Positions 1 to 5,796 of a stretch of 12,947 bases of DNA are shown here, piece after piece. The translations under genes and the position numbers were made by a program. Source of the stretch: an uncultured Clostridia bacterium (GTDB lineage Bacteria > Bacillota > Clostridia > Oscillospirales > Acutalibacteraceae); the NCBI GenBank assembly GCA_947165615.1, contig CAMVBD010000006.1:1-12947 (forward strand), written 5' to 3'. Every line of letters begins with the position of its first letter. The stretch's first letter is position 1. The notes under the pieces are model-generated. The model had not been told where the DNA came from. It saw nothing but the letters and a program-made list of their open reading frames with translations, and did no database searches.

Positions 1-930
1 TCCACGCTCAACCGCGTTTTCAGCCTTTCCATCAGCATCGACACCATCGGCTGGATCCTGCTGTTTTCCATCGTCGTCGGCACGCTCGGCGCGCTCGGCG
101 CCGCGCAGTTTTTTATCAAACCCATCAAAAAACTGGAAGCCGCCATGAACAATGTCGCGCACGGCGACTTTTCGGTCAGCCTTCCCACCGACCGGCTGAA
201 ACTCCGGGAGATCAACGCCCTGTACGAAAACTTCAACACGATGACCGCCGAACTCTCGGCCACCGAGATCCTGCAATCGGACTTCGTCTCGAACGTCTCG
301 CACGAATTCAAGACCCCGCTTTCGGCGGTGGAGGGCTGGGCTTCGCTTCTGCAGGACCCGACGCTCGGCGAAGAGGAGCGGCAGGCGTACGTCGAGCGGA
401 TCCTGACGAGCACGGCGCGGCTTTCGGAACTTGTGGCGAACATCCTTTTGCTGTCGAGGATCGAAAACAAGGCGATCGAGGACAAAAAGACGACCTTCCG
501 GCTGGACGAGCAGATCCGCGCGGCGCTGATCACACTGGAGCCCTCATGGAGCGCGAAGGACCTGGAGCCCGAAGCGGAACTGGAAGAAATCTCCTTTTCC
601 GGCAACGAGTCTCTTTTGACGCACGCTTCGATGAACCTGCTGCAGAACGCCGTCAAGTTTTCGCCCGAGGGGGGAAAACTGGAGATCCGGCTTTCGAGGG
701 ACGAAACGGGACGCGTGGTCTTTACCGTGGACGACGAGGGACCCGGCATTCCTGAGGCCGAACTGTCCCGCATTTTCAATAAATTCTATCAGGGGGACGC
801 CTCCCGCAAGGCCGAGGGCAACGGTCTGGGACTCGCGCTTGTGCAGCGGGTCGTGACGCTTTCGGGCGGCACAGTCGAAGCGGGACAAAGCCCCGTCCTC
901 AGAGGCGCGCGCTTTACGGTCCGGCTGTAA
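1..930 (+). CDS. sensor histidine kinase, 3' part (5' end outside window)
   Basis: The frame is open from base 1, so the N-terminal sensor part is missing and the Met codon at 145 is internal. Counting the first codon in the window as 1: a membrane helix at about 15-39; a HAMP linker at about 38-92; a dimerisation/phosphoacceptor domain with the H-box SNVSHEFKTPL (His101); and an ATPase domain with an N-box (Asn216 in NLLQNAV), G1 box DDEGPGIP (244-251), F-box IFNKFYQGD and G2 box GNGLGLAL (273-280). All residues needed for autophosphorylation are present. Known for the family: an inner-membrane kinase that phosphorylates a response regulator, usually encoded just upstream, which would lie outside this window. 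The signal sensed cannot be told. The stop codon is followed by a strong terminator, so the transcription unit ends here. Confidence 0.95.
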   Translation, partial: STLNRVFSLSISIDTIGWILLFSIVVGTLGALGAAQFFIKPIKKLEAAMNNVAHGDFSVSLPTDRLKLREINALYENFNTMTAELSATEILQSDFVSNVSHEFKTPLSAVEGWASLLQDPTLGEEERQAYVERILTSTARLSELVANILLLSRIENKAIEDKKTTFRLDEQIRAALITLEPSWSAKDLEPEAELEEISFSGNESLLTHASMNLLQNAVKFSPEGGKLEIRLSRDETGRVVFTVDDEGPGIPEAELSRIFNKFYQGDASRKAEGNGLGLALVQRVVTLSGGTVEAGQSPVLRGARFTVRL

Positions 931-957
931 GCGCCCGCGCTCCTTTTCCTGACATGC

Positions 958-993
958 AAAAACCGCGGCTTGTGACCGCGGTTTCTTTTTTCG
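958..993. terminator. bidirectional intrinsic terminator
   Basis: A perfect 9-bp stem AAACCGCGG (960-968) / CCGCGGTTT (976-984) has a 7-nt loop and is followed by CTTTTTTC on the plus strand. Read on the minus strand, the stem is followed by TTTTTGC. It lies between the convergent stops of the histidine kinase (930) and the flavoprotein (1003) and can serve both. Confidence 0.9.
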
Positions 994-1002
994 TCTTTTA
1001 TT

Positions 1003-2796
1003 TTACGACAGTTTTTCAAAATCGGCGGCGCCGTGCTTGCAAAGCGGGCAGACGATGTCGTCGGGCAGGTCCTCGCCCTCGTAGATCCAGCCGCAGACCT
1101 TGCAGACCCAGCCTTTTTTGCCGTCGGCTTCGGGCTTCGGCTTGACGTTGTCCTGATAATAGGTGTAGGTCATGGTCTCTTCCTTACTGAGGACCTGCGC
1201 CTCGGTCACGGAGCAGATGAACATGCCGTGGGTGTCGAGGTCCACGTACTGCTCGACCTTGAGGCTCATAAAGGCGTTGATGTAGGACGGCAGGAACGTC
1301 AGGCCGTTGGCGCTCCGGAGGGGCTTAATGTCCTTAAACTTGTCGGCGGTGCGCCCCGACTGGAAGCCGAAGGTTTTGAACACCGAGAACGGGGCGGAAA
1401 CGCTCAGGCAGTTGACGTTCATGACGCCGGTCTGCTTGATGACGTGGTGGGAGTAGTTCTGCTTGTTGATGCACACGGCGACGCGGTTCGGGGTGTTCGT
1501 GACCTGCGTGACGGTGTTGACGATCAGGCCGTTGTCCCTTTCGCCGTCGTTGGAGGTGACGACGTAAAGGCCGTAGCCGATCTTGAACAGGGCGGTCAGG
1601 TCGTTTTTGGGGGCGTCCTGTTCGTCCTTTTCGGCCTTGTAGGAGGCGCTCATTTCGTCGGCGAGGGCTTCAAGCTGCGCTTTGCTTTCTTCGTTCAGCG
1701 CGGACTTGATATGAACCACGTTTTCGGCGAAGGTCAGGTTTTTGGAGCCCTCAAAAAGTCCCTTCATGACCTTGACCGCCATGGGCGCCCACGAGCCGTT
1801 TTCAATGAGGCCGACGGTCTTGTTTTTGTAGCCGCGTTCGGTCAGCGCCTCGATAAAGGTGCGCATGAACGGGAAAATATCGGCGTTGTAGGTGGTGGTG
1901 GCGAGAATCAGCTTTCCGTACCGGAAGGCGTCCTCCACCGCTTCCGCCATGTCGCAGCGGGCAAGGTCGTTGACGGCGACCTTGGGGCAGCCGTTGGTTT
2001 TCAGGCGTTCGACCAGCAGGTCCACGGCCTTTTTGGTATTGCCGTAGACGGAGGTGTAGCACACGCACACGCCCTCGGTCTCGGTGCCGTAGGAGGACCA
2101 GATGTCGTAAAGGTTCAGATAGTAGCCGAGGTTTTCGCTGAGCACCGGCCCGTGCAGCGGGCAGATGACGGCAATGTCGAGATTCGCCGCCTTTTTGAGA
2201 ACGGCCTGCACCTGCGCCCCGTATTTGCCGACGATGCCGAAGTAATAGCGTCTGGCTTCACACGCCCAGTCCTCTTCCGCGTCCAGCGCGCCGAACTTGC
2301 CGAAGCCGTCGGCGGAGAACAGGACCTTGTCCTTCTCGTCGTAGGTCATGAGCACCTCGGGCCAGTGGACCATGGGCGCGCCGACAAAATGGAGCGTGTG
2401 CGCGCCGAGGGACAGCGCGTCGCCCTCCTTGACGACGAGGCGTCTGTCCGAAAAGTCCGTGCCGAAAAAGTTTTGCATCATGGCAAAAGCCTTGGCGCTG
2501 GAAACGACGACCGCCTCGGGGTAGGTCTTTAAGAAATGGACGATATTTGCGGAATGGTCGGGCTCCATGTGCTGAACGACCAGATAGTCGGGCGTTCTGC
2601 CCGCAAGGGCCTTGCCCACGTTATCGAGCCACTCGTGCGTGAAATGCGCGTCCACGGTGTCCATGACCGCGATCTTTTCGTCGCGGATGACGTAGGAGTT
2701 GTAAGCCATGCCGTTCGGCACGTCGTACTGCCCCTCAAACAGGTCGATCTTGTGGTCGTTGACGCCGACGTAAAGAATGTCTTTGCTGATAAACAT
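1003..2796 (-). CDS. flavodiiron protein fused to flavin reductase and rubredoxin domains
   Basis: 597 residues with four modules. (1) A metallo-beta-lactamase-like flavodiiron domain (about 1-240) with a complete diiron ligand set: His76, Glu78 and Asp80 in HMEPDH, then His144, Asp163 and His215; His81 is also present. (2) A flavodoxin domain (about 243-385) with FMN phosphate loop TSVYGNTKK. (3) A flavin-reductase-like FMN-binding domain (about 400-548). (4) A C-terminal rubredoxin with CKVC (565-568) and CPLC (583-586). The family reduces O2 to water and/or NO to N2O in the cytoplasm of anaerobes; the fused domains suggest an internal electron chain from NAD(P)H to the diiron site, which is inference. 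The start has GGAGGAAG (2801-2808) 4 nt upstream. It is a single-gene unit with its own promoter and terminator. The rubredoxin has only 14 residues between its CxxC motifs, short for a classical rubredoxin and more like rubrerythrin-type knuckles. Confidence 0.95.
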   Translation of the reverse strand: MFISKDILYVGVNDHKIDLFEGQYDVPNGMAYNSYVIRDEKIAVMDTVDAHFTHEWLDNVGKALAGRTPDYLVVQHMEPDHSANIVHFLKTYPEAVVVSSAKAFAMMQNFFGTDFSDRRLVVKEGDALSLGAHTLHFVGAPMVHWPEVLMTYDEKDKVLFSADGFGKFGALDAEEDWACEARRYYFGIVGKYGAQVQAVLKKAANLDIAVICPLHGPVLSENLGYYLNLYDIWSSYGTETEGVCVCYTSVYGNTKKAVDLLVERLKTNGCPKVAVNDLARCDMAEAVEDAFRYGKLILATTTYNADIFPFMRTFIEALTERGYKNKTVGLIENGSWAPMAVKVMKGLFEGSKNLTFAENVVHIKSALNEESKAQLEALADEMSASYKAEKDEQDAPKNDLTALFKIGYGLYVVTSNDGERDNGLIVNTVTQVTNTPNRVAVCINKQNYSHHVIKQTGVMNVNCLSVSAPFSVFKTFGFQSGRTADKFKDIKPLRSANGLTFLPSYINAFMSLKVEQYVDLDTHGMFICSVTEAQVLSKEETMTYTYYQDNVKPKPEADGKKGWVCKVCGWIYEGEDLPDDIVCPLCKHGAADFEKLS

Positions 2797-2829
2797 ATCG
2801 CTTCCTCCGAAAAGTCAGTATTCTTTTTC

Positions 2830-2858
2830 ATTATACAGGGAAACGGCGAGGAGGTCAA
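2830..2858 (-). promoter_or_regulatory. sigma-A-type promoter of the flavodiiron gene
   Basis: On the minus strand, -35 TTGACC (2858-2853), a 17-bp spacer and a perfect -10 TATAAT (2835-2830). The predicted start is near 2823, giving a leader of about 27 nt that ends in GGAGGAAG before the ATG at 2796. Confidence 0.88.
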
Positions 2859-2913
2859 GGCTTTTTTGCCGCTTCGCGGCAAGGCTGCCGAAGGCGGCTT
2901 TTCCACGAGCCGC

Positions 2914-2947
2914 GAAAAACCTCCGGCCCCGGGAATGCCGGAGCCGG
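2914..2947. terminator. intrinsic terminator of the LRR-dockerin gene
   Basis: A 10-bp stem with one G-T wobble (2923-2932 / 2938-2947) and a 5-nt loop. On the minus strand it is followed by AGGTTTTTCG, 47 nt downstream of the stop at 2994. On the plus strand TTTTGTTTG follows, so it could act in both directions, although no plus-strand gene precedes it. A second small hairpin (GCCGC TTC GCGGC) sits at about 2868-2880. Confidence 0.75.
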
Positions 2948-2993
2948 TTTTGTTTGCCAAAAGGCGATTTTCTGTAAATGGAGCTTTCGCGAA

Positions 2994-4268
2994 TCAATAA
3001 AGCTTCAGCGTTTCGAGGCCCACGGCGGCGCGGAGGATGAGTCTGGCTTCCGCGGCGGTGATATTGTCCCCGTCGCCCACAAGGGAGGCGTTTTTCTGCC
3101 ACTCGTTCAGGTTCTCGAGTTCCACGGCGGCGCGAAGCGCGGTTCTCGCGTCCGCAGCTGTGATCTTACCGTCGCCGTCGTTGTCGCCCTTCACGATCAC
3201 GGTTTCTTTTGTGCCGTCAGGCTTCACCATCACCATACCGGAGCCGACCTTCGAATCCGCCGCTGCCGCGCTGCCGTCCGCGTTCAACAGGGATACGCCT
3301 TCGCCAATAAGCGCCAAAAGCGCTTCCGCCTGCTGTTCGGGAAGCGCGTAAACGCTGCCGTCCAGCTCCTTCACGCTTTCCGCGGGGGCCTTCGCGTTAT
3401 AGTGGATCTCGGCGTTCAGAAGGAGATCGTTGGAGGCTTGGACCTCAATCGCGGCCCATTGCGCCTCGTCGCCGGTGAAATACACGTCCGTCAGACTCTC
3501 GCACTTGGAGAACGCGCCGAACCCGATGAGCGTCAGGCTGTCCGGCAGGGTAACGCAGGTCAGGTTTACGCAGTGAAAGAACACCTGCGAGCCAAGCTTG
3601 CGCACGCCTTCCCGGAGTATGACGGCGGAAAGGGCGTCGCAGTTTGCAAACGCGGACTTTCCGATCGTGGCGACGCCGCCGGGAATGGTGACCGACGAAA
3701 GCCCGGTGCAGTTGAGAAACGCGTATTCCCCGATCGTCGTCACGCTGTCCGGAATCGAGACCGACACCATGTTCCCGCAGCTGGAAAACGCGTAACCGGC
3801 GATGCCGAGGGTGCCGTACTTCAAGGTGATCGAAGTATTCTCCGGCATCTCGCCTTTGTATTGATACGCCACTTTTCCGGCGTAGACAAGCCCGTCCGGC
3901 TGGGCGTTATACCACGCGGTATTCAGAAAAGCGTTTGTTTCGATGCTTGTCACGCTGTCCGCGAGAGTGACCGAAGCAAGGTTTTCGCAGTCGGAAAACG
4001 CGCCGTACCAGATTCCCGTCACGCCGGATTCGATCATCAGAGACCGGATCCGATCCCGGTTATTTTCGTTCCACGGAGATCCCTGTATCCCACCCTCGCC
4101 GCTGATAGTCAGCAGTCCGTCGGAATCGAGGGTCCAGGTCAGATTCTCGCCGCAGGCGCCGGTGTCGACGATCTCGGCGGCGGTTCCGAAAAGGGAGACG
4201 GTTGGCAAAAGCGACACCGCCAGCAGAAGGCTCAACAGAAGCGCAATGCATTTTTTGGTTCTTTGCAT
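2994..4268 (-). CDS. secreted leucine-rich repeat (LRR_5/BspA-like) protein with C-terminal dockerin
   Basis: The start at 4268 is chosen because GGAGGG lies 7 nt upstream and the protein then opens with a signal peptide: MQRTKK, a hydrophobic core, and likely cleavage near GTAA|E (residue 31). A longer in-frame start at 4370 would put 34 unrelated residues before it. The mature protein has BspA-type leucine-rich repeats of about 23 residues at roughly 75-265 (pattern IPDSVTTIGEYAFLNCTGL), then a linker with a beta-rich segment (about 300-360) and a dockerin-like module at 360-418. The first calcium loop (Asp362, 364, 366, 373) is canonical; the second (396-407) is one residue short and lacks its first Asp. 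Known: LRR_5 proteins act in adhesion or surface binding, and dockerins dock to cohesins. No cohesin is encoded here. 424 residues; the ligand is unknown. Confidence 0.9.
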   Translation of the reverse strand: MQRTKKCIALLLSLLLAVSLLPTVSLFGTAAEIVDTGACGENLTWTLDSDGLLTISGEGGIQGSPWNENNRDRIRSLMIESGVTGIWYGAFSDCENLASVTLADSVTSIETNAFLNTAWYNAQPDGLVYAGKVAYQYKGEMPENTSITLKYGTLGIAGYAFSSCGNMVSVSIPDSVTTIGEYAFLNCTGLSSVTIPGGVATIGKSAFANCDALSAVILREGVRKLGSQVFFHCVNLTCVTLPDSLTLIGFGAFSKCESLTDVYFTGDEAQWAAIEVQASNDLLLNAEIHYNAKAPAESVKELDGSVYALPEQQAEALLALIGEGVSLLNADGSAAAADSKVGSGMVMVKPDGTKETVIVKGDNDGDGKITAADARTALRAAVELENLNEWQKNASLVGDGDNITAAEARLILRAAVGLETLKLY

Positions 4269-4294
4269 GGTTTTTCCCTCCGATAGAATGAAAA

Positions 4295-4462
4295 GTGCGC
4301 AGCCGAAGCCGCGCACGAAAAATACGAGGCTTCCACTGTCGCCAAACAATCTGTTTATTTCTGAAATCACCCAAAGATTCCGGCAAAATAAACCCGAAGC
4401 CCGTATTTTTGCCGAAGAAAATACAGACGGGGATTTCAGAAAGAATATTCAGATTGTCTGGC
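4295..4462 (-). promoter_or_regulatory. highly structured 5' leader of the LRR-dockerin gene (candidate cis-regulatory RNA)
   Basis: Between the predicted transcription start (about 4462) and the ribosome-binding site lie nested complementary arms. The outer stem is 13 bp (4450-4462 with 4341-4353, one G-U). The inner stem is 9 bp (4432-4440 with 4360-4368), extended by CCC/GGG past a one-base bulge. Two apical hairpins exclude each other: GUAUUUU/AAAAUAC (4418-4424 / 4403-4409) and CGGCAAAA/UUUUGCCG (4407-4414 / 4381-4388). Nearer the gene is a 9-bp hairpin with a UUCG tetraloop (4295-4316), followed by UUUUC and then the GGAGGG. I do not recognise a known riboswitch class. A palindromic repeat element inserted at the promoter is the alternative. 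Confidence 0.55.
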
Positions 4463-4468
4463 AAATCT

Positions 4469-4497
4469 ATTTTATCAGATTATTCGCTTTATTGCAA
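4469..4497 (-). promoter_or_regulatory. promoter of the LRR-dockerin gene
   Basis: On the minus strand, -35 TTGCAA (4497-4492), a 17-bp spacer and -10 TAAAAT (4474-4469). The predicted start is a G at about 4462, which is the first base of the outer stem of the structured leader. This gives an unusually long leader of about 195 nt. Confidence 0.7.
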
Positions 4498-4562
4498 GTC
4501 ATATTTTACCGCAGCGAATGGGCGAGACCGTGTGACTCGTGGCTCATAGACCGTGGTATTGC

Positions 4563-4601
4563 AAAAAAAATCCGGCCCCGAACAGACTTTTGTTGGGGCC
4601 G
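4563..4601 (-). terminator. strong minus-strand intrinsic terminator
   Basis: The stem pairs CGGCCCC plus AACA (4573-4584, one bulged G) with TGTT plus GGGGCCG (4591-4601). On the minus strand it is followed, after GA, by eight T (4570-4563). The only minus-strand genes upstream are the XRE/HExxH pair that ends at 5030, more than 400 nt away, with repeat element A in between. Confidence 0.8.
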
Positions 4602-4616
4602 ACGTTTTCACCTCCC

Positions 4617-4846
4617 GGCTCGGTCGGTGCGGGCCGCCGGTGGGTTTCGGGCCGCCGAGGGCGTCGGCCCCTACCAAGTACCCGCAATGACCGAGTCGGC
4701 AGACGAGAACGGCCCCTACGAAAAAAAACCGACTCCTATATCAATGCGAGCCGCGTTGCTCTCACGAGCTACGATTTCATGCGGCGCTCGCGCCGCCACC
4801 GAAATTTTGCATCCTGCAGTCTACATTCTGCGTTCTGCGTTCTGCG
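4617..4846. repeat. intergenic repeat element A (hairpin modules plus heptamer array)
   Basis: Three segments recur in the same order in element B (6061-6227): TGCGGGCCGCCGGTGG at 4628-4643 (15 of 16 identical), GACCGAGTCGGCAGACGAGA at 4689-4708 (18 of 20 identical), and a GC hairpin followed by CCACCG at 4781-4801. The last hairpin is GCGGCGC TC GCGCCGC (4781-4796). One end carries five degenerate heptamers (4811-4845) of the type ATTCTGC/GTTCTGC. No coding capacity is convincing. The element lies downstream of the stop at 5030 and upstream of the terminator at 4601. Confidence 0.65.
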
Positions 4847-4849
4847 TTT

Positions 4850-5029
4850 CCCGTGCGCCCGTGTGCCCGTGGACCGTGCCTAAAGGCCCAGTCGGAAACA
4901 TTGGTCGAAAGTCATCGCTTGGAGCGCTCGTTTTTCTCCCTGTTTCCTCCAGCCTGCGGTTCGCCTTCATCCGCCCCCGGCGGCGGCGAATCCTCGGCCC
5001 CGCCGCTTTGCGGCAAAGCCGAAAAGCGG
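4850..5029. other. non-coding stretch downstream of the XRE/HExxH genes
   Basis: No gene is supported here. GC-rich short hairpins occur next to the stop codon (about 5001-5029, GCCGCTTTGCGGC type), similar in sequence to the hairpins at 2868-2900. A minus-strand reading frame of about 50 codons from 4970 runs into the heptamer array of element A and has no clear ribosome-binding site. Confidence 0.5.
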
Positions 5030-5242
5030 CTACTTCAATTCCGCCTCGATGACGCTCACGGCCTCGTCCCGGTCAAAGTCGTCCTTTTCGATGTGCGTGC
5101 GCTCGTGCCGGAGGCTTTTTTGCTGCTGCTCCGCCGAAAGAGCGGCGTTGATATACACGTTATAGTCCCCCTGCGCGTCCGGGACCGTAAAGGCCTTGAC
5201 GTGTACGGGCAGGGGCAGGGTGCGTACGTAGATTTCGTTCAA
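5030..5242 (-). CDS. very small HExxH protein, ImmA/IrrE-like metallopeptidase candidate
   Basis: A 70-residue protein from a TTG start at 5242, chosen because AGGAGG (5254-5249) lies exactly 6 nt upstream. A longer GTG start at 5272 would overlap the upstream stop (GTGA) but has only a weak Shine-Dalgarno site. It has a beta-strand-like segment GDYNVYINAALS (25-36), then a helix with the zinc-binding motif HERTH (His46, Glu47, His50) followed by IEKDDF. This order matches the core of ImmA/IrrE-type proteins, some of which cleave a neighbouring XRE repressor. The gene lies directly after the XRE gene in one operon, which fits that pairing. It is far shorter than typical ImmA, and a third metal ligand is not obvious, so catalysis is uncertain. 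Confidence 0.8.
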   Translation of the reverse strand: MNEIYVRTLPLPVHVKAFTVPDAQGDYNVYINAALSAEQQQKSLRHERTHIEKDDFDRDEAVSVIEAELK

Positions 5243-5248
5243 TTTCAA

Positions 5249-5254
5249 CCTCCT
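5249..5254 (-). promoter_or_regulatory. ribosome-binding site that fixes the TTG start of the HExxH gene
   Basis: A perfect AGGAGG on the minus strand, 6 nt before TTG at 5242. Another TTG directly abuts the site and is too close to be used. The upstream GTG at 5272 has only AAGGA at some distance. Confidence 0.75.
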
Positions 5255-5268
5255 GATCCGCGGCGCCT

Positions 5269-5601
5269 TCACTCGTCGTCCTTTGCGAAGGCCTCCACCA
5301 TTTTGATGATCTTTGTCAGATCCTCCTTCGTCACCTTTGCCGAGGCGTCGAACAGGACCTTGCGCATGCGGAACAATTCTTCCTGCTGGGTGGGAACGGC
5401 GTCGGCGTCGTCCAGCAAAAACTCCACCGGCACCTCAAAAAAGTCCGCGACCTTGGTCAGCGTCCCCGTGGACAGCCGGCGCGTGCGCCCACTTTTGAGT
5501 TCCGTAAACACCGACCCGCGGATCCCCGTGGCGGCGGACAACGCGGACAGCCGGATCCCGCGCTCGGCGCACAGCGCGCTGATTTTTTCATAGGTAGTCA
5601 T
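5269..5601 (-). CDS. XRE/Cro-CI-type helix-turn-helix repressor
   Basis: A 110-residue cytoplasmic DNA-binding protein starting MTTYEKISALCAERGIRLS. Residues about 5-62 form a five-helix HTH_3 domain (recognition region SAATGIRGSVFTELKSGRTRRLS, then LTKVADFFEVPVEFLL). The C-terminal part (70-110) is helical and charged and may dimerise. The Met codon at 5601 is taken as the start because the frame further upstream runs through the operators and the predicted promoter; its Shine-Dalgarno site is weak (ACAGG after a run of A). Three palindromic sites with core ACAGAATTCTGT lie upstream, one inside the spacer of its own promoter, so it probably controls itself and the divergent Cys-rich gene. 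It is followed by the HExxH gene in the same operon. The function as repressor is inferred from family and operator placement. Confidence 0.92.
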   Translation of the reverse strand: MTTYEKISALCAERGIRLSALSAATGIRGSVFTELKSGRTRRLSTGTLTKVADFFEVPVEFLLDDADAVPTQQEELFRMRKVLFDASAKVTKEDLTKIIKMVEAFAKDDE

Positions 5602-5638
5602 AAAACGCCTGTCTTTCGTTTTTTTTTTGAAAAAGCCC

Positions 5639-5667
5639 TTGACAATTACAGAATTCTGTATTATCAT
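5639..5667 (+). promoter_or_regulatory. plus-strand promoter of the Cys-rich gene
   Basis: Perfect -35 TTGACA (5639-5644), a 17-bp spacer and -10 TATCAT (5662-5667); predicted start near 5674. Operator O1 fills the spacer. It points towards the minus-strand promoter at 5714-5742. Confidence 0.85.
5647..5660. promoter_or_regulatory. operator O1 (perfect 14-bp palindrome)
   Basis: TACAGAATTCTGTA, a perfect palindrome lying wholly between the -35 and -10 boxes of the plus-strand promoter. Its centre is 33 bp from that of O2. A bound repressor would exclude RNA polymerase. Confidence 0.85.
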
Positions 5668-5680
5668 AGACCCCAGAAAC

Positions 5681-5692
5681 ACAGAATTCTGT
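5681..5692. promoter_or_regulatory. operator O2 (perfect 12-bp palindrome)
   Basis: ACAGAATTCTGT, identical to the core of O1. It sits between the two predicted transcription starts (about 5674 and 5707), so a bound repressor could block elongation from both sides. Its centre is 41 bp from that of O3. Confidence 0.8.
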
Positions 5693-5713
5693 AATATTTG
5701 GCTTTTCATCGCC

Positions 5714-5742
5714 ATTATAATACAGAGTTCCGTATTTGTCAA
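5714..5742 (-). promoter_or_regulatory. minus-strand promoter of the XRE/HExxH operon
   Basis: A perfect consensus on the minus strand: -35 TTGACA (5742-5737), a 17-bp spacer and -10 TATAAT (5719-5714); predicted start near 5707, giving a leader of about 107 nt. Operator O3 fills the spacer. Confidence 0.9.
5720..5735. promoter_or_regulatory. operator O3 (degenerate palindrome)
   Basis: ATACAGAGTTCCGTAT, a 16-bp palindrome broken at two symmetric positions, matching the O1/O2 core except at two bases. It lies in the spacer of the XRE promoter. The weaker match suggests weaker binding, hence milder self-repression than at O1 (inference). Confidence 0.7.
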
Positions 5743-5796
5743 GCACGAACAGCATATCATTTTGATTGTCCGATTCGTCGGACAGAAAGGAGCGCC

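Noticed and set aside
145..147. Start of the histidine kinase at the Met codon 145
   Set aside because: The frame is open to base 1 and encodes a membrane helix and the beginning of HAMP before this Met, so it is an internal codon of a gene cut by the window edge.
1033..2532. Long plus-strand open frame of about 500 codons
   Set aside because: It is antisense to the flavodiiron gene, whose domains are unmistakable. It arises from the GC-rich codon pattern and has no recognisable motifs.
4269..4370. Longer N-terminus for the LRR protein
   Set aside because: It would place 34 residues before a typical signal peptide, and its codons include the UUCG hairpin and the GGAGGG of the chosen start.
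4341..4462. Transposable element with target-site duplication
   Set aside because: The 13-bp inverted arms resemble a miniature element, but the bases flanking the two ends show no direct repeat, so insertion by transposition is not supported from this copy alone.
4823..4970. Minus-strand small frame of about 50 codons starting at 4970
   Set aside because: There is no convincing ribosome-binding site and the last codons lie in the heptamer array of element A, so it looks like a chance frame.
3943..5052. Plus-strand open frame of about 370 codons
   Set aside because: It runs antisense through the signal-peptide end of the LRR gene, its leader, a terminator and element A. It has no ribosome-binding site and no protein-like composition.
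4853..5593. Plus-strand open frame of about 246 codons
   Set aside because: It is antisense to both the HExxH and XRE genes, which have motifs, promoter and ribosome-binding site support.
5602..5760. Longer N-terminus for the XRE protein from 5760
   Set aside because: This codon lies upstream of the predicted promoter, and the extra residues only translate the operator palindromes. The HTH domain starts right after the Met at 5601.
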